Of a stretch of 64,000 nucleotides of DNA, positions 9,166 through 18,079 are shown piece after piece (position 1 is the first letter of the stretch; every line of letters begins with the position of its first letter). This stretch comes from Rhizobium sp. R634. GTDB taxonomy: Bacteria; Pseudomonadota; Alphaproteobacteria; Rhizobiales; Rhizobiaceae. The stretch is from contig NZ_LOKW01000029.1 in NCBI RefSeq assembly GCF_002211305.1, forward strand, positions 1 to 64,000. The letters run 5' to 3'. The notes under the pieces were generated by a model, which was given only the letters and a program-made list of their open reading frames with translations, searched no databases and had not been told where the DNA came from. Made by a program: the position numbers and the translations under genes.

Positions 9166-10608
9166 TCACCGCTCCCTCATCGCTTCACTCGCCACCTCTA
9201 AGAGAGGCGAAAACACGTAGCTAAGAATCCGCCGTGATCCGGTCCGAACCTCTGCTGTCGCAGACATTCCCGGCGAGAGCGGCACGTCCGTTCCGTCAGC
9301 CGTCACCGCATCCTTTTCGAGTGTCAAGGTGACAGCAAACACCAGGTTTTGCGTCCGCTCGGCGCCGGCAAACATTGAGGCTTGCGGAGCTGCAGCGGGA
9401 TCATCTTCACGCCGGGCGGCATCCGGCTCTGGGATAGCATCCGTTGCAACCTTGCTTATTGTGGCGGAAACAGTGCCATATTGCGTGAACGGGAACGCAT
9501 CCAACTTGACGATTGCGGGCTGGCCGACATGAAGGAATCCGATGTCCCGGTTCGGGACATAGACCTCCAGCTCCAACGCACGGCCTGCAGGAACCACTCG
9601 CAGCACTTCTTCCCCGGCGGTGACCACCTGGCCCTCCGTCGAGATGCTCGACGCCTGTACAATGCCGTCGATCGGACTGCGTATGGTCATCTGCCCGAGC
9701 TCGGACCTCGTCTTGGCCAGCCGTTGTTCGAGATCCTCGGCTTGACGTTCCGCATCCCCGAGCTTCTCAGTCTGTTCGCTGATGAAGGCACGCCGCGTCT
9801 TTTCGATCTCGGAATTCAGGACATCGATCCCCGCAATCGCATCGGCCAATTGCCCCTTCTGAACCGACAGCTGCGTGCGCTGCGTCTTCAACGTTTCCGT
9901 GGCATCGATCACACCTGCGGCCGGCCCAGCATTCTGTTCCACGAGCGTGTTACGCATCGAGACGCGCTGTTGCAGCGTCTCGACAAGCGATGCCTGCTCT
10001 CCGATCGTCTCTTCAAGATGATCCCGCTCGACTTCCCGCTGGCGAATCTGACTTTGAAGCGATCTCAGAGAACCGTCGAGCTGGCCGAGATCGCCAATGA
10101 GGATGGCAGCCTCCCGCTTGCGAAGGCTGTCCGGAACATCTGGAGCCCAGGCGATATGCGCACTGCCGGTGGCCGGATCAGCCAGCGCATCCAGCGCAGC
10201 CTGCCTGCGAACGATCTCAGCCTGCACGGATGCGAGTGCCGTCGCGGCATCCCGTTCGTCCGCTGCGGCTTCAGTGGGATCTAGCTGGAACAGAACGTCG
10301 CCGCGGCGCACTTCGGTTCCATTGGCGGGCGGGAGCAAAACCACCTTCCCGCCATAGAGCGGTTGGACGGTTTTCACCCGGCCGATCGGCTGGATCTTGC
10401 CTTGGGCGGAAGCGATAATGTCGATCCTGCCGATATAAGCCCACCCTAGCGCGATCGTTGCCAGCAGGCAGATGATCACGATGAGGGCGATGCCGACCGG
10501 TGATGGCGGCGTTTCGAGGACCTCGAGTGCGGGCGCCAGAAATTCGTGATCGGATCGGGTTCGCGACCGGCTTGGCAAGGCAAGGGCAATCCGGTTTGCA
10601 GCGCTCAT
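9166..10608 (-). CDS. Type I secretion membrane-fusion (HlyD-family) protein
   Basis: 480 residues. This is the periplasmic adaptor that joins the inner-membrane ABC exporter to a TolC-type outer-membrane channel. A cytosolic N-terminus is followed by one membrane segment at about 38-58. Then come a first lipoyl half-motif (ASAQGKIQPIGRVKTVQP), long coiled-coil heptads at about 130-300, and a second lipoyl half (RSPIDGIVQASSISTEGQVV). The C-terminus has LSPGMSATAEVRTGSRRIL...FSPL, the HlyD signature. The start overlaps the end of the exporter gene by 4 bases (ATGA), so the two are translationally coupled. No outer-membrane partner lies next to it; a TolC homologue elsewhere is presumably shared. 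Confidence 0.92.
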   Translation of the reverse strand: MSAANRIALALPSRSRTRSDHEFLAPALEVLETPPSPVGIALIVIICLLATIALGWAYIGRIDIIASAQGKIQPIGRVKTVQPLYGGKVVLLPPANGTEVRRGDVLFQLDPTEAAADERDAATALASVQAEIVRRQAALDALADPATGSAHIAWAPDVPDSLRKREAAILIGDLGQLDGSLRSLQSQIRQREVERDHLEETIGEQASLVETLQQRVSMRNTLVEQNAGPAAGVIDATETLKTQRTQLSVQKGQLADAIAGIDVLNSEIEKTRRAFISEQTEKLGDAERQAEDLEQRLAKTRSELGQMTIRSPIDGIVQASSISTEGQVVTAGEEVLRVVPAGRALELEVYVPNRDIGFLHVGQPAIVKLDAFPFTQYGTVSATISKVATDAIPEPDAARREDDPAAAPQASMFAGAERTQNLVFAVTLTLEKDAVTADGTDVPLSPGMSATAEVRTGSRRILSYVFSPLLEVASEAMRER

Positions 10609-12776
10609 GCGTGAACCCTCGCATCGTTCTGCAAAGCCCAGAGCCTGGCAAAAAGACCATCCGATTTGCGGAGCAGCTCTTCGTGCGTACCCATCTCGAC
10701 AATGTGCCCGTCCGCCATGCCGATGATCCGATGACAGTTTCTGACCGCAGCAAGGCGATGGGCAATGATGATTGCGGTACGCCCCTGAACGATGTGGCGC
10801 ATGTTCTCCTGCACGACCCGCTCGCTTTCGTAATCGAGCGCACTGGTCGCTTCGTCGAAGATCAGGAGCGGCGGATTGGTGGCGAGCGCCCGGGCAATCG
10901 CAATGCGCTGGCGCTGGCCGCCCGAGAGATTGGCGCCTCGTTCCTCGATCAGAGTGTCATATCCCCGGGGCAGCCTTGAGATGAATTCGTCGGCCCCCGA
11001 AAGTCTCGCCACCGCCATGACCTGCGCCCGCGGCAGCGCCGGATTGGCAAGCGCGATGTTTTCGTGGATCGTCCTGTTGAAAAGAAGGTTCTCCTGCAGG
11101 ACCACTCCGATATGGCCACGGAGCCAGGCGGGGTCCGCCTGCGAAACATCCATCCCGTCGAGCAGGACCTGCCCCTCGTTTGCCAGATAGAGACGCTGGA
11201 TGAGTTTCGTGAGCGTCGACTTTCCCGAGCCCGATGCCCCGACGATGCCAACAACCTCGCCCGGCCTGATCTGCAGGTTGATCCGCTTAAGAATGTCCTG
11301 GCTACCTGCCCGATAGCGAAACGTCACATTGCGAAACTCGATCAATCCCTTCGGCGGGGGAAGAGTGAGGCGCGTGGCCGGGGCCTGCTCCACCGGCGTA
11401 TTGAGGATATCGCCGAGCCTGTCTATGGAAATCTGTACCTGCTGGAAATCCTGCCAGAGCTGAGACAGCCTGAGAACCGGCGCAGTCGCCTGGCCGGCGA
11501 TCATGTTGAAGGCGACCAGCGAGCCCACGGACAATTCGCCGTTGATCACCGCGCGAGCGCCGAAGAGCAGCAGCAGCGCCGTCGAAAACTTGCTGATATA
11601 CTGGATGACGTTCTGGCCACCGGCGCCAAGCAATGTCGTCCCGAAGGCGGTCTTAACATAGGCCGCAAGCTTCTCTTCCCATTGCGCCTGCATCACCGGC
11701 TCGACCGCTGAAGACTTGACGGTCTGTATGCCGATGATCGTCTCGACGAGCAGTTGCTGGCTAACGGCGCCGCGGTTGAACTTTTCCTTGACCATGTCGC
11801 GTAGCGGCGGGCGCACCAGCAAACCCACCATCGCGTAGAGCGGGATGGAACCCAGGACGATGAGCGTAAGGCTCCACGAATAGAGCCAAAGAATGCAAAG
11901 GAAGACGATCGCGAAGACCAGGTCGATCGCTGCAAAGAGGCCCTGTCCAGTCAAAAAGTTCCGGATCGTCTCCAGTTCACGCACCCGGGCGACCGTCTGG
12001 CCGGCCGATCGGGTTTCGAAATAGCCGAGCGGCAATCGCAGCAGGTGGCGGAAAAGACGCTGGCCGAGCTCAACATCGATCCGGTTGGTGGTGTGGGACA
12101 GCGCATAGGTCCGAAGATACTGCAGAACGACATCGAAAAGCCCAATGATCGCAATGCCTGCAACAAGCACGAAGAGCGTCGAATAACCTTTGTGCGTCAG
12201 AACCTTATCGACCACGACCTGAAAGAATAATGGCGTCACCAACGCGAAGATCTGGACGAAGAGCGAGGCAACAAGCACGTGTGCCAGCGGTTTGCGGTAG
12301 CGCCAGATCGAGGGTAGAAACCACTTCAGTCCGAATATCCTGGGATCTGCTCCCGCACCGCCAAGCTTTCGGGCGACAAGGATCGCCGAAGCGCCGCATT
12401 CCCGAAGAAGATCGCTGGCGGTGACTTCACGATCGATGCGCGTTATCGGATCGACCAGCCGGTAGAGGCCCGACGCCATCGGGCCTCCCAGAACGGCAAA
12501 GGTTCCTTCGGAAAGGCGAACGATAGCGGGCACTGGCAGGGTTTTCAGCCGCGCCTCTGTCAGATTAATGGTCGTTCGCGCCTTGAGCCCAATTGCCGCT
12601 GCCGCGCGTAGAATCTCACGCTCGCCCGCCACCCCGGTGCCGAGTGATAATTCATGGTGGAGGTGGGTGGGGTCGGCTGCAATCCTGTAATAGGCCGCGA
12701 TCCCGCACAGCGCACGCAGGCCGCTATCAAGCGGCTGTGCCGGAGCATTGGCGATACCAGCATCAAAGCTGCCCAT
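10605..12776 (-). CDS. Type I secretion ABC exporter (HlyB-family) with degenerate C39-like domain
   Basis: 723 residues. The N-terminal 130 residues form a peptidase-C39-like domain in which the usual DCG is D17-S18-G19 and the catalytic histidine region reads GTFAVLGG. It is therefore a non-proteolytic C39-like domain, as in HlyB exporters of unfolded RTX proteins. A six-helix membrane domain follows (about 150-440), then an ATPase with GASGSGKST (Walker A), LSGGQRQR (signature) and LLIFDEAT (Walker B). It is the first gene of the exporter pair and overlaps the HlyD gene by 4 bases. The obvious cargo is the RTX protein encoded about 1.6 kb downstream on the same strand; that pairing is inferred from position and family. 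Confidence 0.93.
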   Translation of the reverse strand: MGSFDAGIANAPAQPLDSGLRALCGIAAYYRIAADPTHLHHELSLGTGVAGEREILRAAAAIGLKARTTINLTEARLKTLPVPAIVRLSEGTFAVLGGPMASGLYRLVDPITRIDREVTASDLLRECGASAILVARKLGGAGADPRIFGLKWFLPSIWRYRKPLAHVLVASLFVQIFALVTPLFFQVVVDKVLTHKGYSTLFVLVAGIAIIGLFDVVLQYLRTYALSHTTNRIDVELGQRLFRHLLRLPLGYFETRSAGQTVARVRELETIRNFLTGQGLFAAIDLVFAIVFLCILWLYSWSLTLIVLGSIPLYAMVGLLVRPPLRDMVKEKFNRGAVSQQLLVETIIGIQTVKSSAVEPVMQAQWEEKLAAYVKTAFGTTLLGAGGQNVIQYISKFSTALLLLFGARAVINGELSVGSLVAFNMIAGQATAPVLRLSQLWQDFQQVQISIDRLGDILNTPVEQAPATRLTLPPPKGLIEFRNVTFRYRAGSQDILKRINLQIRPGEVVGIVGASGSGKSTLTKLIQRLYLANEGQVLLDGMDVSQADPAWLRGHIGVVLQENLLFNRTIHENIALANPALPRAQVMAVARLSGADEFISRLPRGYDTLIEERGANLSGGQRQRIAIARALATNPPLLIFDEATSALDYESERVVQENMRHIVQGRTAIIIAHRLAAVRNCHRIIGMADGHIVEMGTHEELLRKSDGLFARLWALQNDARVHA

Positions 12777-13312
12777 GCGGGGGTCATTTCCTTAGCCAAG
12801 CTACGGAGAGAGAATGGTCTCCCCGATAGGTGTTGTTTATGCGCCCCCGCACTCGCTTTTGGTATTGGCGCCTCACAAGAAACGCCATGTGCAATTTTGT
12901 CGCATCTCGCGCCGTTTACTCTTTAAACGCCGATATCCAAACGTTGGCGCATAAAAATATACAATACCCCAAAACAATACAGTATATAAAATCACAACTG
13001 CGCCCTTTTCGATTGGATTAACGCTATCTATACACAGGTTACTAAAAATATCATTGATCAGCATGCAGTACAGGCCGCCTATCCGATGCTGAACCATGAG
13101 GGTCAAGCCAAGTAAGCAGTCGAGGCGAAAGCCGGAGGCTCTGGCCGTGTCAGAGAAACGAAACCCTGGCTGGCTGATAGTCTTCATGACGCCTGGAGGT
13201 AGGCAGGCATCCGGCTGTTGGGCGTTCTTTACGACTTTAACTGAGGGGCTGTTCTGCTCGCCTGCCGGGATAGTTCCCGTCGATACGTTACGCCGCAAAC
13301 TGGGTGTAGCCG
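12777..13312. other. Non-coding stretch upstream of the type I secretion genes
   Basis: About 535 bases without a reading frame I would call a gene; the frames present have no family features and poor codon use. The part from about 12930 to 13060 is markedly AT-rich (runs such as ataaaaatatacaatacc and cagtatataaaat), unlike the flanks, and probably contains the promoter of the minus-strand exporter genes that start at 12776. I could not settle on a particular -35/-10 pair. Confidence 0.5.
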
Positions 13313-13700
13313 GGTGCATTCTATTTCCAAGTGCGACAAGATGGGCCTGACCTCTACCCTCAAAAACGGCATGATGCGCTTGGGTTAGTTTCTCCATTGT
13401 GTCAGATCGTCGGCGGCATCGAGGACGGGGAGAAAAGCGTGGGAAGCCGCGTTACGCGAAGTCCGCGAGGAAACGGGACATCATCGCCATGCTGCCGGTC
13501 TTCGTCGGCTTCGTGAATGTCGATGCGGCTGTGGTCATCAATGACGAGCACAGCGAATTTCGATGGTTTCCTTCGAAACTGCGCTGAAGATGGTGCCGTT
13601 TGCGGGCCAGCGGCATGTGCTGAAACATGTAGAGACAGAATTCGTAGATCGGGAACCCGTGCGGCACCTTCTCATACACAAGGCTTCGCCGGAATCTTGA
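13313..13700 (+). pseudogene. Nudix hydrolase pseudogene with three frameshifts
   Basis: Pieces of one Nudix protein occur consecutively in different frames. From 13331: RQDGPDLYPQKRHDALGL...QIVGGIEDGEK. From 13437: AWEAALREVREETG. From 13477: DIIAMLPVFVGFV...INDEHSEFRWFP. From 13572 to the stop at 13700: FETALKMVPFAGQRHVLKHV and a short tail. Joined, the first two give a perfect Nudix box (G-x5-E-x7-RE-x2-EE-x-G), and the third and fourth give the normal EHSEFRW...ETAL ending. At least three frameshifts and an in-frame stop at 13307 mean no intact product. The ancestral start cannot be placed. The class (NTP or ADP-ribose pyrophosphatase) is not clear. Confidence 0.75.
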
Positions 13701-13752
13701 CCTTTTGGCCGGGCATTCCGAATTATCGGCACGCTCCGACGTTCACATGCCG

Positions 13753-14568
13753 CTAACCAGGAAAATTTGCGGCAAGCCCATCTGTGGCCCTGGCGTTCAG
13801 GATCGTCCTGGCAATGTCGGCGAAGCCAAGCCCTGCGGGCTGGGCGGAGATCCATTTCGGCGCATGCTGCAGATGCGGAAGTATAGGAACGATGTTGCCG
13901 ACGCCGAAAGAGTTCGGGATGAAACCAAACATCGGCGCATCATTGCGAGAATCGCCGACGAACGCGGTGACGGAAGGCAGTTCTGTGGGATCGACCCCGA
14001 ACATGGCGGTCAGGAGGCGCTCGCTCATGGCGCGTTTGTCGTAGTCGCCGATCCAGGTGTTGATGTGGATGGAACTGATGGCGACGGTTCCGCCCATTGC
14101 CCTGATATCGGAGGCCAGTTCCTCGACGGCGTGCGCATCCTGCCCGTGAATGTCGATCGCCACGTCGGCCAGGCGGAACACCTGGTCATGGGCAAGCTTG
14201 AATGTGCCGCCTTTTTTTGAAATCAGATTCTCGATCGCCTGGAGATGCCGGCGTTGACGCTCACCCTGCAGAGCGCCGTTCTCCCAATAGTCGAAAACAA
14301 CCTCGCCGCTGCGGCGCGTAACGGAATAAGCGCCGCTTTCGCCGATGACCGCGGCAACCGGCCAGGCCCGGACGATGTGTTCGCACCACCCGGCGGAACC
14401 GCCCGTGACCGGAACGACGGCAATGCCGGCGCGGCTGAGATCCCAAAGGGCGTTATAGGTCTGCGGCAGAAGCTTCCCTTCAGTCGTCAGCGTATCGTCG
14501 ATATCGGTGAAGAGATAACGCACATGCTGCAACTCAATCGCGGATGGCGCCAGATCTACGAAGGTCAT
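13753..14568 (-). CDS. HAD-superfamily phosphatase (Cof / mannosyl-3-phosphoglycerate phosphatase-like)
   Basis: 271 residues from the ATG at 14568, which overlaps the stop of the DeoR gene (ATGA). An upstream ATG would add 48 Arg-rich residues with no family match. Motif I is D22-I-D24-D25-T26. GGSAGWCEH and GESGAY follow, and motif IV is FVGDSRNDAPMF near the C-terminus. A cap domain sits between motifs II and III, as in C2-cap HAD enzymes acting on small phosphorylated sugars or polyols. Last gene of the ugp operon, so its substrate may be a product of glycerophosphodiester breakdown such as glycerol 3-phosphate or a head-group phosphate. That is inference from context. Confidence 0.8.
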   Translation of the reverse strand: MTFVDLAPSAIELQHVRYLFTDIDDTLTTEGKLLPQTYNALWDLSRAGIAVVPVTGGSAGWCEHIVRAWPVAAVIGESGAYSVTRRSGEVVFDYWENGALQGERQRRHLQAIENLISKKGGTFKLAHDQVFRLADVAIDIHGQDAHAVEELASDIRAMGGTVAISSIHINTWIGDYDKRAMSERLLTAMFGVDPTELPSVTAFVGDSRNDAPMFGFIPNSFGVGNIVPILPHLQHAPKWISAQPAGLGFADIARTILNARATDGLAANFPG

Positions 14569-15350
14569 ATCGTCTCCTCGCCGCAGGTCACCACCTGCAT
14601 GCTGCTTTCGGCGAGCACGCCGGCGACGGGTGCATCGGCCGGCAGCCGATCGGTGTAAAAGCGGGTGATCTTGTTGAAGGGCGCAACGCGTACGCTCGCA
14701 TGGCGCGTCCATTTGCTGACGTCGGCGGCCAGAACGCGCGTCTGCGCATTCTCGAGCAGCGCATTGGTGATCTGCGCTTCGGCATAGCTGAAGTCCATCA
14801 GGCCGTTCAGCGGGCTGAGTGCGCCGGCCCCGACGACCGCATAGGTCGCATAAAATTTCTCGACGAACTTGATCACGTCAGTGCCCACGACGTCACGGTC
14901 GTCGTGACGCAGCAACCCGCCGGTGAGATGGACTTCGACGCTCGGAGATTCGCATAGCGTCAGGGCGACGTGGATATTGTTGGTGATGACCCGCAGCCCC
15001 TGGTGATCGCGCAAAGCCTCGGCAACGAACTGAACCGTGCTGCCGATCCCAAGTAATACCGTCGCATCCGGGCCGATATCGGCAGCGACCCGCTTGGCGA
15101 TCTGCCGCTTGGCACGGCGGTTGAGCTGGGCGCGGGCGTTGAGCGAGATGTTGCTGCCCTCGACCGGCACATCGACGCCGCCGTGAAAACGGCGGGCATG
15201 ACCGAGATCGCACAGCGCATTGATATCGCGCCGGATCGTCTGGGTCGTCAGGTCGTACCGGCGCGCAAGTTCGTCGATATACTGGACGCCTTCCGTTTCG
15301 ATTAGCGCCAGTATTTCGCGTTGTCGGCTCGATATGACCCGGCTCCCCAT
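14565..15350 (-). CDS. DeoR/GlpR-family transcriptional repressor
   Basis: 261 residues from the ATG at 15350, which has AAGGA 6 bases upstream; the ATG at 15356 lies too close to that site. An N-terminal winged helix has the DeoR pattern (RQREILALIETEG, ELARRYDLTTQTIRRDINAL, HGG). The C-terminal sugar-phosphate sensor domain has LLGIGSTVQFVAEAL and ITNNIHVALTL. It lies inside the ugp operon, between the phosphodiesterase and the HAD phosphatase, and is a good candidate to sense glycerol 3-phosphate or a related phosphate and repress ugpB. Two ATGTTCA-type sites upstream of ugpB could be its operators. Confidence 0.88.
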   Translation of the reverse strand: MGSRVISSRQREILALIETEGVQYIDELARRYDLTTQTIRRDINALCDLGHARRFHGGVDVPVEGSNISLNARAQLNRRAKRQIAKRVAADIGPDATVLLGIGSTVQFVAEALRDHQGLRVITNNIHVALTLCESPSVEVHLTGGLLRHDDRDVVGTDVIKFVEKFYATYAVVGAGALSPLNGLMDFSYAEAQITNALLENAQTRVLAADVSKWTRHASVRVAPFNKITRFYTDRLPADAPVAGVLAESSMQVVTCGEETI

Positions 15351-15359
15351 TGCCATTCC

Positions 15360-16109
15360 TTACGAGAGATAGACACTTGGGTCGTCTGTTATCACACCGG
15401 TCAAGCCGGCATGCCAAAAAGATGCGAGCTCCCTGGGATCGTTGGAGGTCCAGGCCCGAACCTTGATGCCGTGACGCACAGCCTCTTCAAGAAAACCGAT
15501 GCTGAGAGACTTGTAGCCAAGATGGACCGTCGTTGCCGGAATCGATCGGAGCACCTCTCTCCAGTCATCCGGCACTTTGCTCCATAGCATGGCCAGCTCA
15601 TAGCTTGGATTGATTTCGTGCATGCGCTTGAGTGCCGCAGCATCGAAGCTCGATATCATGATCTCAGTCTGCGGCGCGCGTGCCCGAAGATGCTCATCAA
15701 CCGTTTTCACCAGCTGATCGAGCGATTTGTGATGCGGGTGCTGCTTGATCTCGACATTGGCATTGAGCCCCAGTTCTCCCAAAGCGGACACGACCGCGGC
15801 AAGGGTGGGCAGGGGTTCGCCCTTGAAGCGGGGATCGAACCAGGCGCCCGCGTCGATCTTGTCGAGATCGGCTGCGCTGAGGTCCCGGAGGTTGCCCTTC
15901 GAAGAGGAGCAACGATCGACCGACACGTCATGGATGACGACCGCCGTGCCGTCGCCTAAAAGTGCGACGTCGAGCTCGATCCATTCGGCCCCCTGCTCGG
16001 CCGCCGCCCGAAAAGCGGCGATCGTGTTTTCCGGAGCGACGGCCGATGCGCCCCGATGCGCCTGAACCTCGCTGCGGGAAGGCCCGGATCGTTGCTCTGC
16101 TCTTGTCAT
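15360..16109 (-). CDS. ugpQ: Glycerophosphodiester phosphodiesterase (UgpQ-like)
   Basis: 249 residues from the ATG at 16109, behind a purine-rich AAAGAGACGAG; the ATG at 16148 has no ribosome site. GDPD motifs are present: AHRGASAVAPENTIAAF, EWIELDV, VVIHD. Later TIM-barrel parts include NVEIKQHP and the final WTSNDPRELASFW. It hydrolyses glycerophosphodiesters to glycerol 3-phosphate and an alcohol. No signal peptide is present, so it acts in the cytosol on diesters imported by the neighbouring UgpBAEC transporter. Its end lies 9 bases before the DeoR start, so the genes are co-transcribed. Confidence 0.92.
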   Translation of the reverse strand: MTRAEQRSGPSRSEVQAHRGASAVAPENTIAAFRAAAEQGAEWIELDVALLGDGTAVVIHDVSVDRCSSSKGNLRDLSAADLDKIDAGAWFDPRFKGEPLPTLAAVVSALGELGLNANVEIKQHPHHKSLDQLVKTVDEHLRARAPQTEIMISSFDAAALKRMHEINPSYELAMLWSKVPDDWREVLRSIPATTVHLGYKSLSIGFLEEAVRHGIKVRAWTSNDPRELASFWHAGLTGVITDDPSVYLS

Positions 16110-16170
16110 TGTCTCGTCTCTTTCGTCGCTTCTTGAGGCTTGGGACATTCGGAGGGGCTATGGCCGCACC

Positions 16171-17217
16171 TCAGTCCGTGCGCCTTCCCGTCTTGCTGTT
16201 GAAGGGGTGCATCTGATCGATGCGGGCAAAGACATCGATCCTGGCGGCCTCGGCGAAGTCCGGCCGCCCCTGAACGGTCAGTACGATCGTCTGCTGGCCC
16301 TCGCCCAATCTGACATGCAGGTGGCTTTCTCCGCCGATCGGTTCGAGCAATTCGACGATCGCATTCAGGCGGATGGAAGGCTCGGCAGGCTTTTCGACGA
16401 GCAGCGCATCCGGCCGAAGTCCGACGATATCCGTTCCTTCGGGCAAAGCGAGGCTTCGCCCGGCCTCGGCCGCATCGAACACCCCGATCGGCACCAGATT
16501 CATCGGCGGAGAGCCGATGAAGCCGGCAACGAACAGGCTTGCCGGGCGGTCATAGACCTCGACCGGCGTTCCCACCTGCTCGACCAGCCCGCCATTCATC
16601 ACGACGAGCCTGTCGGCAAGCGTCATGGCTTCGAGCTGATCATGGGTCACGTAGATGCTGGTGGTCTTCAGCCGGCGCTGCAGCCTGCGTATTTCCACCC
16701 GCATCTGCACGCGCAGCTTGGCATCGAGATTGGACAGCGGCTCATCGAAAAGAAACGCGGCCGGTTCGCGCACGATGGCACGCCCCATCGCGACGCGCTG
16801 GCGCTGTCCTCCCGACAGTTCGCGAGGCTTTCGATTGAGCATCGGCCCGATTTCGAGGATGTCCGCCGCCTCCTTGACGCGGCGGTCGATCTCGGCGCGA
16901 GCCGTACCGCGGTTCTTCAAACCATATTCCAGATTTCCGCGCACCGTCATATGCGGATAAAGCGCATAGTTCTGGAAGACCATGGCAATGTCGCGCTCTG
17001 CCGGCTCCGCCTTGTTGACGTTGCGGCCGGCAATCTCGACCTGGCCCTCGGTGATCGACTCCAATCCGGCAATCATGCGAAGCAAGGTTGATTTGCCGCA
17101 GCCGGAGGGGCCGACGAGCACGATGAACTCGCCGTCTGCAACGGCCAGATTGATGCCTTTGACAGCGGGAATCGAACCATAGCTTTTCTTGACGTCGACT
17201 ATATTGATCGTGGCCAT
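16171..17217 (-). CDS. ugpC: sn-Glycerol-3-phosphate ABC transporter ATP-binding protein
   Basis: 348 residues from [14 protein letters not shown] at 17217, one base after the stop of the permease gene. Walker [11 protein letters not shown]-loop [12 protein letters not shown], signature ELSGGQRQR, Walker B AAFLFDEP and a D-loop SNLDAKLR are all present. A C-terminal TOBE/MalK-type regulatory domain follows from about 240. It energises uptake of glycerol 3-phosphate and glycerophosphodiesters through UgpA and UgpE. Fourth gene of the operon after ugpB, ugpA and ugpE. MalK-type ATPases are similar for many sugars, so the substrate call rests on the neighbours. Confidence 0.92.
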   Translation of the reverse strand: MATINIVDVKKSYGSIPAVKGINLAVADGEFIVLVGPSGCGKSTLLRMIAGLESITEGQVEIAGRNVNKAEPAERDIAMVFQNYALYPHMTVRGNLEYGLKNRGTARAEIDRRVKEAADILEIGPMLNRKPRELSGGQRQRVAMGRAIVREPAAFLFDEPLSNLDAKLRVQMRVEIRRLQRRLKTTSIYVTHDQLEAMTLADRLVVMNGGLVEQVGTPVEVYDRPASLFVAGFIGSPPMNLVPIGVFDAAEAGRSLALPEGTDIVGLRPDALLVEKPAEPSIRLNAIVELLEPIGGESHLHVRLGEGQQTIVLTVQGRPDFAEAARIDVFARIDQMHPFNSKTGRRTD

Positions 17218-17218
17218 T

Positions 17219-18067
17219 TCATTTCTCCGTTTCGACCAGGCCTTTAACGAAAAGGCGTTGCATGGCGACGATGACGAGGACGGGCGGCAAGGCGGCGAGG
17301 ATGACCGCTGCCATGACGAGATTCCATCTCGGCTCGGCATCGGCGACCGCCGCCATGCGCTGGATACCCATTACGACGGTGTAGAGGCTCTGGTCGGTCG
17401 TGACGATCAGAGGCCACAGATACTGGTTCCAACCCAGCACGAACAGGATGATGAACAGCGCGGCGATATTGGTGACCGAGAGCGGCAGCAGGATATCGCG
17501 GAAGAATTTCAGCGGTCCCGCGCCATCGACGCGCGCGGCCTCCATCAGTTCGTCAGGGACGGTGAGAAAAAACTGACGAAACAGGAAGGTCGCGGTGGCC
17601 GATGCGATCAACGGAATGATCAGCCCGCCGTAATTGTTCAACATTCCAAGGTCGGCGACCACCTTGTACGTCGGCACGATGCGCACCTCGACCGGCAGCA
17701 TCAGGGTGATGAAAATCATCCAGAAGGCGAGCGTGCGAAAAGGAAAGCGAAAATAGACGATGGCGAAGGCGGAGAGGATGGAAATGGCGATCTTGCCGAC
17801 CGCGACACCGACGGCCATGATCAACGAGTTGATCATCATCGGCCCGATCGGAGGTGCGCCGGAACTTGTCATTCCCGACGACAGCATGGTCGAATAGTTC
17901 TCGATGAGGTGCGGTCCCGGCACCAGCGGCACGATGCCGGACAGAAAGTCGTTCGGACCGTGGCTAGAGGCGATGAAGGCGATATAGACCGGGAAGACCA
18001 CGATCGCGACGCCGAAGATCAGGACGAGATGAGCCAGGACATTCAGGAAAGGACGATTTTCAACCAC
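17219..18067 (-). CDS. ugpE: sn-Glycerol-3-phosphate ABC transporter permease
   Basis: 282 residues, six predicted membrane helices, beginning [21 protein letters not shown]. The cytoplasmic EAA loop is [23 protein letters not shown] near residue 180, which contacts the ATPase. UgpE-like features include [12 protein letters not shown] in the middle and WNQYLWPL before the final helices. It lies between ugpA and ugpC, 12 bases after ugpA. Inner-membrane subunit of the importer. Confidence 0.9.
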   Translation of the reverse strand: MVENRPFLNVLAHLVLIFGVAIVVFPVYIAFIASSHGPNDFLSGIVPLVPGPHLIENYSTMLSSGMTSSGAPPIGPMMINSLIMAVGVAVGKIAISILSAFAIVYFRFPFRTLAFWMIFITLMLPVEVRIVPTYKVVADLGMLNNYGGLIIPLIASATATFLFRQFFLTVPDELMEAARVDGAGPLKFFRDILLPLSVTNIAALFIILFVLGWNQYLWPLIVTTDQSLYTVVMGIQRMAAVADAEPRWNLVMAAVILAALPPVLVIVAMQRLFVKGLVETEK

Positions 18068-18079
18068 CGTTGACGCTCC

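Noticed and set aside
12873-13397. Minus-strand open frame of 174 codons upstream of the exporter
   Set aside because: It crosses the AT-rich promoter region and the Nudix relic, with no recognisable domain and no plausible ribosome site.
17189-18073. Plus-strand open frame of 294 codons opposite ugpE (and a similar one opposite ugpA)
   Set aside because: Highly charged, low-complexity translation typical of the antisense of a membrane protein; the minus strand encodes a clear permease.
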